A stretch of 64,000 nucleotides of DNA from an uncultured Hungatella sp. (GTDB lineage Bacteria > Bacillota > Clostridia > Lachnospirales > Lachnospiraceae): contig CAJUPQ010000003.1 of NCBI GenBank assembly GCA_910588505.1, positions 22,287-86,286 of the forward strand, read 5' to 3'. A model generated the notes under the pieces. It was not told the DNA's origin. It saw nothing but the letters and a program-made list of their open reading frames with translations, and made no database searches. Positions 1 through 7,861 of the stretch are shown here, one piece after another. Position numbers and translations under genes: made by a program. Each line of letters begins with the position of its first letter. Positions within the stretch are counted from its first letter, which is position 1.

Positions 1-158
1 ATCCAGGGCTGAGGAAGGAAGAACGGATTATGGATTTTATTATGCAGATAAAAAATCCATATCTGTTTAGATGTGGAAATCTGGTGGTGCAGTCTGTATT
101 TGCAGATACGGATGTGACGCTGACAGACAGATTAAAACAGTACTTTAAAACTGTATGA
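1..158 (+). CDS. 3' end of a small element-borne protein
   Basis: The frame starting at base 3 is open from the left edge to a TGA at 156-158 and gives about 51 residues, including IKNPYLFRCGNLVVQSVF and ending DRLKQYFKTV. The start lies outside the window or is the internal ATG at 30. I recall short proteins of this look (IxNPYxFxCG) directly upstream of serine recombinases in Lachnospiraceae elements, but I do not know a function for them. It is the last gene before the three recombinases, and 147 bp separate it from the first. A shadow frame is possible but the composition looks coding. Confidence 0.5.
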   Translation, partial: PGLRKEERIMDFIMQIKNPYLFRCGNLVVQSVFADTDVTLTDRLKQYFKTV

Positions 159-193
159 TAGAAAGAAAACATATTAGGAAATATATAGACATA

Positions 194-225
194 GCCTGTA
201 TTTTATGGTAGACTAAGTACAGGGC
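194..225. promoter_or_regulatory. Inverted repeat upstream of recombinase operon
   Basis: The arms gcctgta (194-200) and tacagggc (218-225) pair around an AT-rich centre. They lie about 80 bp before the first recombinase start. An operator or the leader of the recombinase mRNA is possible. No convincing -35/-10 pair was found in 159-290. Confidence 0.25.
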
Positions 226-305
226 AGATAGAAATAGTGATAAAGAAAATTAGACCATTCTAATGTGTTTTTCTGACGGATTACACGATTAGGAGGTCTT
301 TTATT

Positions 306-2024
306 TTGCAAAAAAAGAAAGGGATTGCAGGGGAAGAAACAATATACCAAGGGGCTATTTATATTCGGCTGTCAAAGGAAGATGGAGATAAGCAGGAAAG
401 CAACAGTATCACGAACCAAAGGGAATTAATTTATGGGTTTTTGAAAAATAAACCGGATATTCAGGTCTGCAGAGAGCGAGTGGATGATGGGTATAGTGGA
501 ATTAATTTTGACAGACCTGGGATTAAACAGCTTTTAGAAGAGGTTAAGGCAGGCGAAATCAACTGTATTATAGTGAAGGATCTGTCCCGTTTTGGCCGTA
601 ACTACATTGAGACAGGAAGATATATCCAACAGATATTTCCGTTCCTGGGAGTTCGGTTTATCGCAATTAATGACGGCTATGACAGCGCCCGTCTGGAAAG
701 CAGGGCGGATAATATTATCCTGCCGTTCCGCAACCTGATGAACGATTCCTACTGCAGAGACATTTCTATCAAAGTACGCAGCCAGATTGAAGTGCGGCAA
801 AGAAAGGGGGATTACATCGGGAGCTTTCCTGTGTATGGATATTTCAGGGATAAGGAGCATAAAGGGCGGCTGATCATTGATGAGACAGCCGCAGCAGTGG
901 TGCGGGATATTTTTGCCATGAAGATTGCAGGAAAAAACCACAAAAGGATTGCAGACTATCTGAATGAACGGGGAGTTCCTTCCCCCATGGAATACAAAGC
1001 TTTGCTGAATTGGCGTTACAGTACATCCTTTAAGCTTAAGCCCAAAGCAAAATGGTCGGCTATGGCAGTAGAACGGATATTAAAAAATGAGATTTATACC
1101 GGAACCATGGTTCAAGGAAAGGAAAAGACTTTAAATTATAAGGTGAAGAAACGGATTAAAGTGGCAAAAGAGGACTGGATACGGGTAGAGGATACCCATG
1201 AGCCGGTTATTTCAAAAGAGGATTTTACCCTTGTCCAAAAGCTGCTCCTATGGGATACCAGGACATCCCCGAAAGAGCAGGAAGTGTATCTCTTTGCCGG
1301 GCTTTTATACTGTGGGGACTGTAATGAGGCCATGGTACGGAAAAAGCAGCGTACAGGCAAAAAAGAATATACCTATTATATGTGTTCCGGGAATAAAAAG
1401 GATAAAACCGTATGCAACAGCCATCGTATCAAAGAGAATGATTTAAAGGAAATAGTCCTTAAAATGCTTCGCATCCATGTTTTTCTTGTGTGTTCTCTGG
1501 AAGGCTTGTTAAAAGCAATTAAGGATTTGCCGCTGCAGGAACATGAAGTGAAAAAAAGGCAGGGACAGCTTGAGAGACGGAAAGAAGAACTGTTACGTAT
1601 CCAGAAACTAAAACTTTCCTTGTACGAAGATTACAAAGAGGGCCTTCTTACGAAAAAAGATTATATGGAGATGAGGGAGGATTATGAAACTGTCTGTCTG
1701 GAGATGGAGGAAGCGATCCGCCTGCTGGAAGAGGAAATAGATTCTTTTGTTCAGGGGCAATCTTCCCACAATAACTGGATCGACCATTTCAAAAGAGCAG
1801 GAAATGTGACGGAACTAAGCCGGAGCCTTCTTATTTTAACCATTGATAAGATACTTGTGTTTGATAATGGAATAATCCGTATTCATTTCCGGTATCAGAA
1901 TGAATTTGCGGCGGCAGTGAGAAGCCTGGAAGAGATCGCTGCAGAAGCTTCCAATAAAAGCGGGATGTCTGAGAGGGAACATAAGGCACTCCAATCGTTT
2001 CTAGCAGCAGCAAGGGAGGCGTGA
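306..2024 (+). CDS. Large serine recombinase 1
   Basis: A 572-residue site-specific recombinase of the large serine family, which cuts and rejoins att sites for integration or excision. The start is TTG at 306, set by the strong AGGAGGT at 291-297. The N-terminal resolvase domain has the catalytic serine in YIRLS (S23) and the motif KDLSRFGRNYIETG near residue 95. A Recombinase domain follows, then a zinc ribbon starting CGDC at about 336-339 with a second Cys pair near 359-368, and a Lys/Glu-rich coiled coil around 410-480. The length is usual for clostridial TnpX/TndX-like enzymes. It is first in a three-gene set; the next gene starts 4 bp after its stop. The enzyme appears intact. Confidence 0.93.
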   Translation: MQKKKGIAGEETIYQGAIYIRLSKEDGDKQESNSITNQRELIYGFLKNKPDIQVCRERVDDGYSGINFDRPGIKQLLEEVKAGEINCIIVKDLSRFGRNYIETGRYIQQIFPFLGVRFIAINDGYDSARLESRADNIILPFRNLMNDSYCRDISIKVRSQIEVRQRKGDYIGSFPVYGYFRDKEHKGRLIIDETAAAVVRDIFAMKIAGKNHKRIADYLNERGVPSPMEYKALLNWRYSTSFKLKPKAKWSAMAVERILKNEIYTGTMVQGKEKTLNYKVKKRIKVAKEDWIRVEDTHEPVISKEDFTLVQKLLLWDTRTSPKEQEVYLFAGLLYCGDCNEAMVRKKQRTGKKEYTYYMCSGNKKDKTVCNSHRIKENDLKEIVLKMLRIHVFLVCSLEGLLKAIKDLPLQEHEVKKRQGQLERRKEELLRIQKLKLSLYEDYKEGLLTKKDYMEMREDYETVCLEMEEAIRLLEEEIDSFVQGQSSHNNWIDHFKRAGNVTELSRSLLILTIDKILVFDNGIIRIHFRYQNEFAAAVRSLEEIAAEASNKSGMSEREHKALQSFLAAAREA

Positions 2025-2028
2025 TAAG

Positions 2029-3822
2029 ATGGCAAGGAAAAGCAGAAAGGGAGCCATACCGGAGCTGGCAGTACGGTCAGAGAAAAAGATTTCTTATAAC
2101 ACGGCAATCTATGCCCGTCTTTCCATAGAGGACAACGGGATTACAGGGGATTCTCTGGAAAACCAGATTTTTATTGTGCGGCAATACATAGAAAAAAGCC
2201 AGGAACTGAATCTGATCGGTATATGGGTGGATAATGGACAGACGGGAACCGATTTTGAGCGTCCCGGTTTTCAAGCATTGATGGATCAGGTACGGAAAGG
2301 GGCAGTTAATTGTATCGTTGTGAAAGACTTGTCCCGGTTTGGAAGAAATTATCTGGAGACAGGCAATTATCTGGAAAAGATTTTCCCGTATTTGGGCGTC
2401 AGGTTCATATCGGTAAATGACAGGTTTGATACCCTGCATGAAGGGAAGGCGGATGGGCTGCTGGTGCCTCTTAAGGCTATCCTTCATGACAATTATGCGA
2501 AGGACATTTCGAAAAAGATATGCACTTCTTTGGAGGTAAAGAAGAAAAGCGGAAAGTTTATGGGGAAGATTCCTCCTTATGGTTATGTGCGTGATCCCCA
2601 GGACAGATATCGGCTGTTGGTACATACGGAGAGGGCCGAAGTGGTGCGCCAGGTTTTCCGGTGGAAGCTGGAAGGGATGGGGGTTGTGGCCATTGCCCGG
2701 AAGTTAAATGACAAAAAGATCCCCACACAGCTTCAGATCCGTTTTCAGGAGGGGCATAGCGATGGAAAGCCGGATTCCTTATGGCGGGGTTCGTCTGTGA
2801 CAGAGATGTTAAAAAATCCCTGTTATCTTGGCTGTATGGTGGAACGGAAAAGCAGTAAGGCTTTATATCAGGCACAACAAACAGTTTCTATCCCGAAAGA
2901 ACAGTGGAAACTGATTCCTGATACTCATGAAGCGATCATTGAAGAGGATATCTTTTATGAAATCCAGGAATTGATGGAAAGGGGAAAGGAGAGGCGTAGT
3001 CAGCAGATAGAAAGCAACCAGTATAAGAGACGGACAGAAAACATACTGGCTGGACGGGTAAGGTGCGGAATATGCGGAAGCGGCGTACACCGTGACAGTG
3101 GCTATTTTAATAAAGACGGAACCTTGAATCATTATTCGTTTTATTGTACCAGAAAGTATATGAAGGAGAATGGCTGTGCCTCAAAGGCTGTAGATGAGAA
3201 AGAACTGTTGGATGCCGTGTTTTGGGCGTGCAAAAAACAGCTGGAGGTATTGGCCGATATGGCAGAAATGTTGGATGGGATAAAAAAAGGGGTAAAATCT
3301 GACTCATTTCTGCATGAATGGGGAGCAAAGCTGCAGGATTTGGAAAAAGAACAGAGAAACCTGCGTAAAAGGAGAACAGAACTTTATGAGGATTATAAAG
3401 CAGGCCTCTTGTCAGAACAGGAGTATCTGTTTGCCAGGAATCAATATATTTGCGATTGCGAGAAGGCAGAGGGCAAGGCAGAAGAAATAAAAAGGCAGAT
3501 GGATGAAACAGAAAATGTTCTGGAAGCGGACAGGGGGTGGATGGGGGATTTATTGAAGTTCAAGGATTCTGATCATTTGACTGTAGCCATGTGTGAAGCG
3601 ATGATTAAACAAATTATTCTACATGAGGACAGGATACAGGTGTTGTTTACTTTTATGGACGAGTATGAGAAAACAGCAAAAGTTCTGGAATGGTGTGGGA
3701 GCAGGAGCCAGAGAATAACGGTTCAAGGGTCATCCGGATTCTTATGCCAGAAGGAAATGATACGGACGGAGGTAGAGGATGGCAGAGAAAATAGCGGCTT
3801 TGTATCTGCGGCTTTCGGATGA
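2029..3822 (+). CDS. Large serine recombinase 2
   Basis: A 597-residue large serine recombinase, the longest of the three. It starts at ATG 2029 with AAGGGAGG at 2013-2019 inside the end of the previous gene. The catalytic serine is in YARLS (S32), followed by KDLSRFGRNYLETG, the Recombinase domain, a zinc ribbon beginning CGICGSG near 346, and a long charged coiled coil. Its 3' end overlaps the start of recombinase 3 by 44 bp, so the three are probably translated as a unit. It is clearly diverged from its neighbours, which argues for an old gene set in which each protein has its own role rather than a recent duplication. Confidence 0.93.
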   Translation: MARKSRKGAIPELAVRSEKKISYNTAIYARLSIEDNGITGDSLENQIFIVRQYIEKSQELNLIGIWVDNGQTGTDFERPGFQALMDQVRKGAVNCIVVKDLSRFGRNYLETGNYLEKIFPYLGVRFISVNDRFDTLHEGKADGLLVPLKAILHDNYAKDISKKICTSLEVKKKSGKFMGKIPPYGYVRDPQDRYRLLVHTERAEVVRQVFRWKLEGMGVVAIARKLNDKKIPTQLQIRFQEGHSDGKPDSLWRGSSVTEMLKNPCYLGCMVERKSSKALYQAQQTVSIPKEQWKLIPDTHEAIIEEDIFYEIQELMERGKERRSQQIESNQYKRRTENILAGRVRCGICGSGVHRDSGYFNKDGTLNHYSFYCTRKYMKENGCASKAVDEKELLDAVFWACKKQLEVLADMAEMLDGIKKGVKSDSFLHEWGAKLQDLEKEQRNLRKRRTELYEDYKAGLLSEQEYLFARNQYICDCEKAEGKAEEIKRQMDETENVLEADRGWMGDLLKFKDSDHLTVAMCEAMIKQIILHEDRIQVLFTFMDEYEKTAKVLEWCGSRSQRITVQGSSGFLCQKEMIRTEVEDGRENSGFVSAAFG

Positions 3823-5353
3823 GGACAGGGACGGGAATCTGGATGAAAGCAACAGCATATCTGCACAGAGAGAACTGCTGAAATCTTATGTGGAGGGACA
3901 GAAAGAACTGGCGGAATACAGACTGATGGAGTTTTGTGACGATGGATACAGCGGAACTAATTTTGAACGTCCTCAGATACAGAACCTTTTGGCGCTGGTG
4001 AAGCAAAGAGCCATATCCTGTATTCTTGTGAAGGATCTTTCCAGGTTTGGAAGAAATTATATCGAAGTGGGTAATTATCTGGAACAGGTATTTCCATTTC
4101 TTGGCATTCGATTTATAGCGGTAAATGACGGGTATGACAGTAATATATGCGGTACAGACAGTGAATTTATGGATACGGCATTTAAAAATCTGGCATATGA
4201 CCTGTATAGTAAAGATTTGTCGGAGAAGATCATCAGCGTGCGCCGGATAAAGGCCGGGCAGGGGCAATTTGTCACGGCCTTTGCCCCGTATGGATATCAG
4301 AAAACAAAAGAAAAGAAACTGGCAGTTGACAGTGAAACAGGGCCCATAGTCAGAAGGATTTTTGAAATGGCGGCAGAGGGCATTCCGAAAACCCATATTG
4401 CCCGAAGGTTGAATCAGGAAGGGGTTCCTAATCCGGTTACTTTGAGAAAAGAGAGAGGGGAGCGTTTTTACAGAAAGCAGGTGGGGGAAAAGAGCGTTTG
4501 GAGCTGTTCTACCATATCCCATATATTAAAGGATCAAAGGTATGTAGGGGATGCGGTATATGGGAAGGTAAAGCCGGCTTCTGTTGGGAGCAGAAAAGAT
4601 GTGGCGGTTCCGAGGGATGAGTGGATTGTTGTTCCAGATAGCCATGAGCCATTGGTGTCCAGAGAGATGTTTGAGAAAGTAAATGGGATGGTGAAGAGAT
4701 ATTCTGGATATACAAAGAAGGAAACCTCTGAATTATCTGTTTTTGAGGGAAAAATATATTGTGGAAGCTGTAATCATAGGATTACCAGAAATCATGGCAG
4801 ATACCGGTGTTCAATGTCCAGGGTGACAGGAGAGTATGGCTGCTATGACAAATCCATTAGGGAGAAAGATATAGAAGAAGTGGTTTTTCATATGCTTCAG
4901 AGGCTGGGGGAGATGTATGGAGAAGGGAGGGATAAGGGGGAAACAGATAAGGAGGAACAGGAGGGAAGGGAGAGAATCCGGCAGGCAAAACAGGAATTGA
5001 GTCAGTGCGAGACGGAGATCATGCGGATCAGGGGGAGAAAGCATGGGAAGTATCAGGAATATAAAAATGGGGGGATTAGCAGAGAACAGTTTATTGAGGC
5101 GAAAAAAGAGTTGGATGGGAAAGAGGAACGGCTGGCTGCCGAGAGGGAGAAAATAGAGAGGGAATTGTGTGAGGGGAAGAGGAAGGAGGAAAGGAGCAGA
5201 GCCGGGGACAGGGTGATACAAAGGTTTTTACCATTTGAGAGCCTTACAAGGGAGATGGTGGAGACGTTTGTCCATAAGGTGGTAATCTTGAGGGATGGGA
5301 GTGTGCGGATTGAGTGGAATTTTGAGGATTTTTGTCGATTAAGCGAGATTTAG
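3779..5353 (+). CDS. Large serine recombinase 3
   Basis: A 524-residue large serine recombinase. ATG 3779 lies within the tail of recombinase 2 after a GGAGGTAGAGG stretch. The catalytic serine is in YLRLS (S13). KDLSRFGRNYIEVG, a zinc ribbon beginning CGSC near 328 and a coiled coil rich in Arg, Lys and Glu follow in the usual order. The stop is at 5351-5353, only 30 bp before a reading frame resembling a sporulation sigma factor tail. It therefore lies at the very end of the element, the normal place for the integrase gene. Confidence 0.93.
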   Translation: MAEKIAALYLRLSDEDRDGNLDESNSISAQRELLKSYVEGQKELAEYRLMEFCDDGYSGTNFERPQIQNLLALVKQRAISCILVKDLSRFGRNYIEVGNYLEQVFPFLGIRFIAVNDGYDSNICGTDSEFMDTAFKNLAYDLYSKDLSEKIISVRRIKAGQGQFVTAFAPYGYQKTKEKKLAVDSETGPIVRRIFEMAAEGIPKTHIARRLNQEGVPNPVTLRKERGERFYRKQVGEKSVWSCSTISHILKDQRYVGDAVYGKVKPASVGSRKDVAVPRDEWIVVPDSHEPLVSREMFEKVNGMVKRYSGYTKKETSELSVFEGKIYCGSCNHRITRNHGRYRCSMSRVTGEYGCYDKSIREKDIEEVVFHMLQRLGEMYGEGRDKGETDKEEQEGRERIRQAKQELSQCETEIMRIRGRKHGKYQEYKNGGISREQFIEAKKELDGKEERLAAEREKIERELCEGKRKEERSRAGDRVIQRFLPFESLTREMVETFVHKVVILRDGSVRIEWNFEDFCRLSEI

Positions 5354-5383
5354 GAGAAATTTTTTATCCCTAACTTGACAGGA

Positions 5384-5452
5384 GAGTATGTGAGCAGGAT
5401 TGAGAAGAAGGCGGTGGAGAAGTTAAGGGTGGGGATGGGGTGTTTGGGGTAG
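5384..5452 (+). pseudogene. C-terminal remnant of a sporulation sigma factor (SigK-like?)
   Basis: After the recombinases the frame EYVSRIEKKAVEKLR runs to a TAG at 5450-5452. This is what the end of sigma region 4.2 looks like in SigK-type factors, where the recognition helix is followed by SYVSRIEK(K/R)AL. No start codon or upstream sigma domain is present; immediately upstream the frame reads into element DNA. The natural reading is the distal piece of a gene split by the element, whose proximal piece lies beyond the left edge. Alternatives are another sigma family member, or a chance match over 22 codons. The identification comes from memory of the family. Confidence 0.5.
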
Positions 5453-5470
5453 GCATAAATATTAGAATTT

Positions 5471-5520
5471 GGATAAAGTCAGGATCATCAGTGGATTGAT
5501 GGCGGCTTTATCCTTATTTT
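5471..5520 (+). terminator. Possible terminator after the sigma remnant
   Basis: ggataaag (5471-5478) pairs with ctttatcc (5506-5513), and the 3' arm runs into TTATTTTA. The loop is long, so the stem is only moderately convincing. It would end transcripts from the element or from a restored sigma gene before ruvA. Confidence 0.4.
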
Positions 5521-5637
5521 ATGTGTTGCTTTATGTGTTTGGTCTACATAAAGATATGTCAGGAGATCGCCATGATCTTTGGAAGCCAACAGCCAGGGAT
5601 CCAACCAAAATGACATATGGAGGCAGGACAGAGGATG

Positions 5638-5666
5638 TTGCAGGAACATGGGCGGTATGTTATACT
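5638..5666 (+). promoter_or_regulatory. Sigma-A promoter of ruvAB
   Basis: TTGCAG (5638-5643), a 17-bp spacer and TATACT (5661-5666), with a TGT just before the -10 that gives an extended -10. The predicted start is near 5673, about 26 nt before the ruvA start. Confidence 0.75.
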
Positions 5667-5698
5667 GGATGGAGAAATACAGAGAAGAGGTACATAAC

Positions 5699-6316
5699 GT
5701 GATATCGTATATCAGAGGACCATTGGTGGAGATCGATGAGGATATGATTGTGGTGGAGGCAGGCAGCGTGGGATATAATATCCGAGTTCCTCTGTCTTTG
5801 CTGGAACGTCTTCCGAGAATTGGGGAGGAGGTTCGGATCTATACATATCTCCAGATTCGTGAAGATGCTATGAGTCTATTCGGATTTTTGAGCAGACAGG
5901 ATCTGAAGATGTTTAAGCAGCTTCTGGGGGTGAGCGGCATCGGTCCCAAGGGGGCTTTGGGCATCCTGTCAGCTATGAGTCCGGAGGATCTGAGGCTGGC
6001 TGTTATTTCCGGGGATACAAAGGCAATTGCCAGAGCTCCGGGGATTGGCGCAAAGACGGCCCAGAGGGTTATATTGGATCTAAAAGACAGGATCTCCATG
6101 GAGGAGTTGATGCCAGAACCTTTATCAGGAAGAGTGGGCGGGGACGTCAGAGGCAAGTCGAGCTTTGGAAGCGCCGGAAAGGAAGCAGTGGACGCGTTGG
6201 TGGCTTTGGGGTACACCGCTATGGAGGCGACCAGGGCGGTGCGTCAGGTGGAGATCACCGACGGCATGAGCGGAGATCAGGTGCTGAAGGCTTCTTTGAG
6301 GCATCTGGCAGTTTAG
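5699..6316 (+). CDS. ruvA: Holliday junction DNA helicase subunit RuvA
   Basis: RuvA binds four-way junctions and loads the RuvB motor during recombination and fork repair. The product is about 205 residues, the normal length. I place the start at GTG 5699, giving the typical N-terminus ISYIRGPL, with AGAGG at 5686-5690; longer upstream frames have no family match. Two helix-hairpin-helix motifs are visible, LLGVSGIGPKGALGIL and APGIGAKTAQRVILDL, and the C-terminal RuvB-binding domain contains EAVDALVALGY. ruvB follows after 58 bp. It lies just downstream of the mobile element and has its own promoter, so the element should not silence it. Confidence 0.96.
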   Translation: MISYIRGPLVEIDEDMIVVEAGSVGYNIRVPLSLLERLPRIGEEVRIYTYLQIREDAMSLFGFLSRQDLKMFKQLLGVSGIGPKGALGILSAMSPEDLRLAVISGDTKAIARAPGIGAKTAQRVILDLKDRISMEELMPEPLSGRVGGDVRGKSSFGSAGKEAVDALVALGYTAMEATRAVRQVEITDGMSGDQVLKASLRHLAV

Positions 6317-6374
6317 ACTCTATTATTAGAAAAAAGAAAGAATCCGGGGGATTCCGGATGTCAGGCAGGAGAAT

Positions 6375-7364
6375 ATGGAGCGCAGAATCATTAATACCGA
6401 TTTGACAGAAGAAGACAGCAAGGTGGAGTCCTATCTTCGCCCGCAGGCACTAAAGGACTATATTGGCCAGGAGAAGCTTAAGTCTACTTTAAAGATTTAT
6501 ATTGACGCGGCAAAGTCCAGGGGGGATAGTCTGGACCATGTATTATTTTACGGACCGCCTGGTCTTGGAAAGACCACATTGTCCGGGATCATCGCTCATG
6601 AGATGGGGGTGAACATGAAAGTTACTTCCGGGCCTGCCATTGAAAAGCCGGGGGAGATGGCGGCGATCCTTAACAACCTTCAGGAGGGGGATGTTCTGTT
6701 TGTAGATGAGATCCACAGACTGAACCGGCAGGTGGAGGAAGTGCTTTATCCGGCTATGGAGGATTTTGCCATTGATATCATGCTGGGGAAAGATTCCTCT
6801 GCCAGATCCATCCGTCTGGAGCTTCCAAGGTTTACTTTGGTGGGGGCCACAACCCGGGCGGGGCTTTTGACGGCCCCTTTAAGGGACAGGTTCGGGGTGA
6901 TAGCTAAGATGGAGTTCTACACCACGCAGGAGCTGACTACCATTATCCTTCGGTCCGCCAGGGTTTTGGACGTGGAGATCGAGGAGGAAGGGGCTTTAGA
7001 GCTTGCAAGGCGGTCTCGGGGTACGCCGAGACTTGCCAACCGGCTGTTAAAGCGGGTCAGAGATTTTGCCCAGGTGAAATATGACGGAGTGATTACCAAA
7101 GAGGTGGCGGACTTTGCTCTGGATATCCTGGATGTGGACCGCCTGGGGCTGGACAACAGTGACAGGGCCATCCTTTTGACCATTATCCAGAAGTTTTCCG
7201 GCGGGCCGGTGGGGTTGGATACGCTGGCAGCGGCTCTGGGCGAGGACGCGGGAACTCTGGAGGATGTTTATGAGCCGTATCTTTTGATGAACGGCCTGAT
7301 TAACCGAACATCCCGGGGGCGGGTGGCTACGGAGCATGCTTATCACCATCTGGGGCTGGCCTGA
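6375..7364 (+). CDS. ruvB: Holliday junction branch migration ATPase RuvB
   Basis: The hexameric AAA+ motor that drives branch migration together with RuvA. The 329 residues cover the AAA+ large domain with Walker A GPPGLGKTT near 59-67, Walker B VDEIHRL near 110 and the sensor region LVGATTRAGLL, followed by the small domain and the winged-helix domain ending TSRGRVATEHAYHHLG. Length and motifs are canonical. The stop overlaps the possible start of the zapA-like gene (ATGA at 7361-7366), so the two are translationally coupled. Confidence 0.97.
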   Translation: MERRIINTDLTEEDSKVESYLRPQALKDYIGQEKLKSTLKIYIDAAKSRGDSLDHVLFYGPPGLGKTTLSGIIAHEMGVNMKVTSGPAIEKPGEMAAILNNLQEGDVLFVDEIHRLNRQVEEVLYPAMEDFAIDIMLGKDSSARSIRLELPRFTLVGATTRAGLLTAPLRDRFGVIAKMEFYTTQELTTIILRSARVLDVEIEEEGALELARRSRGTPRLANRLLKRVRDFAQVKYDGVITKEVADFALDILDVDRLGLDNSDRAILLTIIQKFSGGPVGLDTLAAALGEDAGTLEDVYEPYLLMNGLINRTSRGRVATEHAYHHLGLA

Positions 7365-7861
7365 TGGAGGACAAGGAGTATATTGGGATGAAAAATAACG
7401 GCGGCAGATTCATGGATACGAAGAATTATGCGGAAGTTTTGATCGATGGAAAGATCTATACCCTGGGCGGCACGGAGGATGAACATTATCTCCAGAGAGT
7501 AGCCAGCTACATTAACGAAAAGACGGCTCAGCTAAAGCGGCAGGAGGGCTTCACCAGACAGAGTGAGGAGTATCAGGCGGTGATGATCTCCCTGAATATT
7601 GCCGATGATTATTTTAAGGCTATTGACCGGGCGGCGGTCAGCGAGCGGCAGCGGGATGATATGGAGCGGGAGAGTTACGGGCTGAAGCATGAGCTGGTGA
7701 CGACCCAGATGCGGTTGGAGGACGCGGTCAGAAATTTGGACGAGAAGAAGGCGGAGCTGGACAGGGTGAAGAGGGAGCTTGAGAAAGTCCATGAGGAGAA
7801 CCTAAGGCTTAAGGCGGTTCAGGCTGCTATGACCACGGGAAGAGACGGAGGTTTGAGATGA
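7364..7861 (+). CDS. zapA: Cell division protein ZapA-like
   Basis: ZapA binds FtsZ and stabilises the division ring. The product has the ZapA fold signature near its start, VLIDGKIYTLGGTEDEHYLQ, then VASYINEK, then a long coiled coil (about residues 90-150). The start may be ATG 7364, overlapping ruvB, or the internal ATG 7412, which would give the usual N-terminus directly before NYAEVLIDG. At 165 residues it is longer than classic ZapA because of the extended coiled coil, as is common in clostridia. Its end overlaps the U32 gene start (7858). Confidence 0.85.
   Translation: MEDKEYIGMKNNGGRFMDTKNYAEVLIDGKIYTLGGTEDEHYLQRVASYINEKTAQLKRQEGFTRQSEEYQAVMISLNIADDYFKAIDRAAVSERQRDDMERESYGLKHELVTTQMRLEDAVRNLDEKKAELDRVKRELEKVHEENLRLKAVQAAMTTGRDGGLR

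Noticed and set aside
5469..5702. 77-codon frame with a hydrophobic start before ruvA
   Set aside because: TTG start without ribosome site; it spans a terminator-like hairpin and the ruvA promoter.
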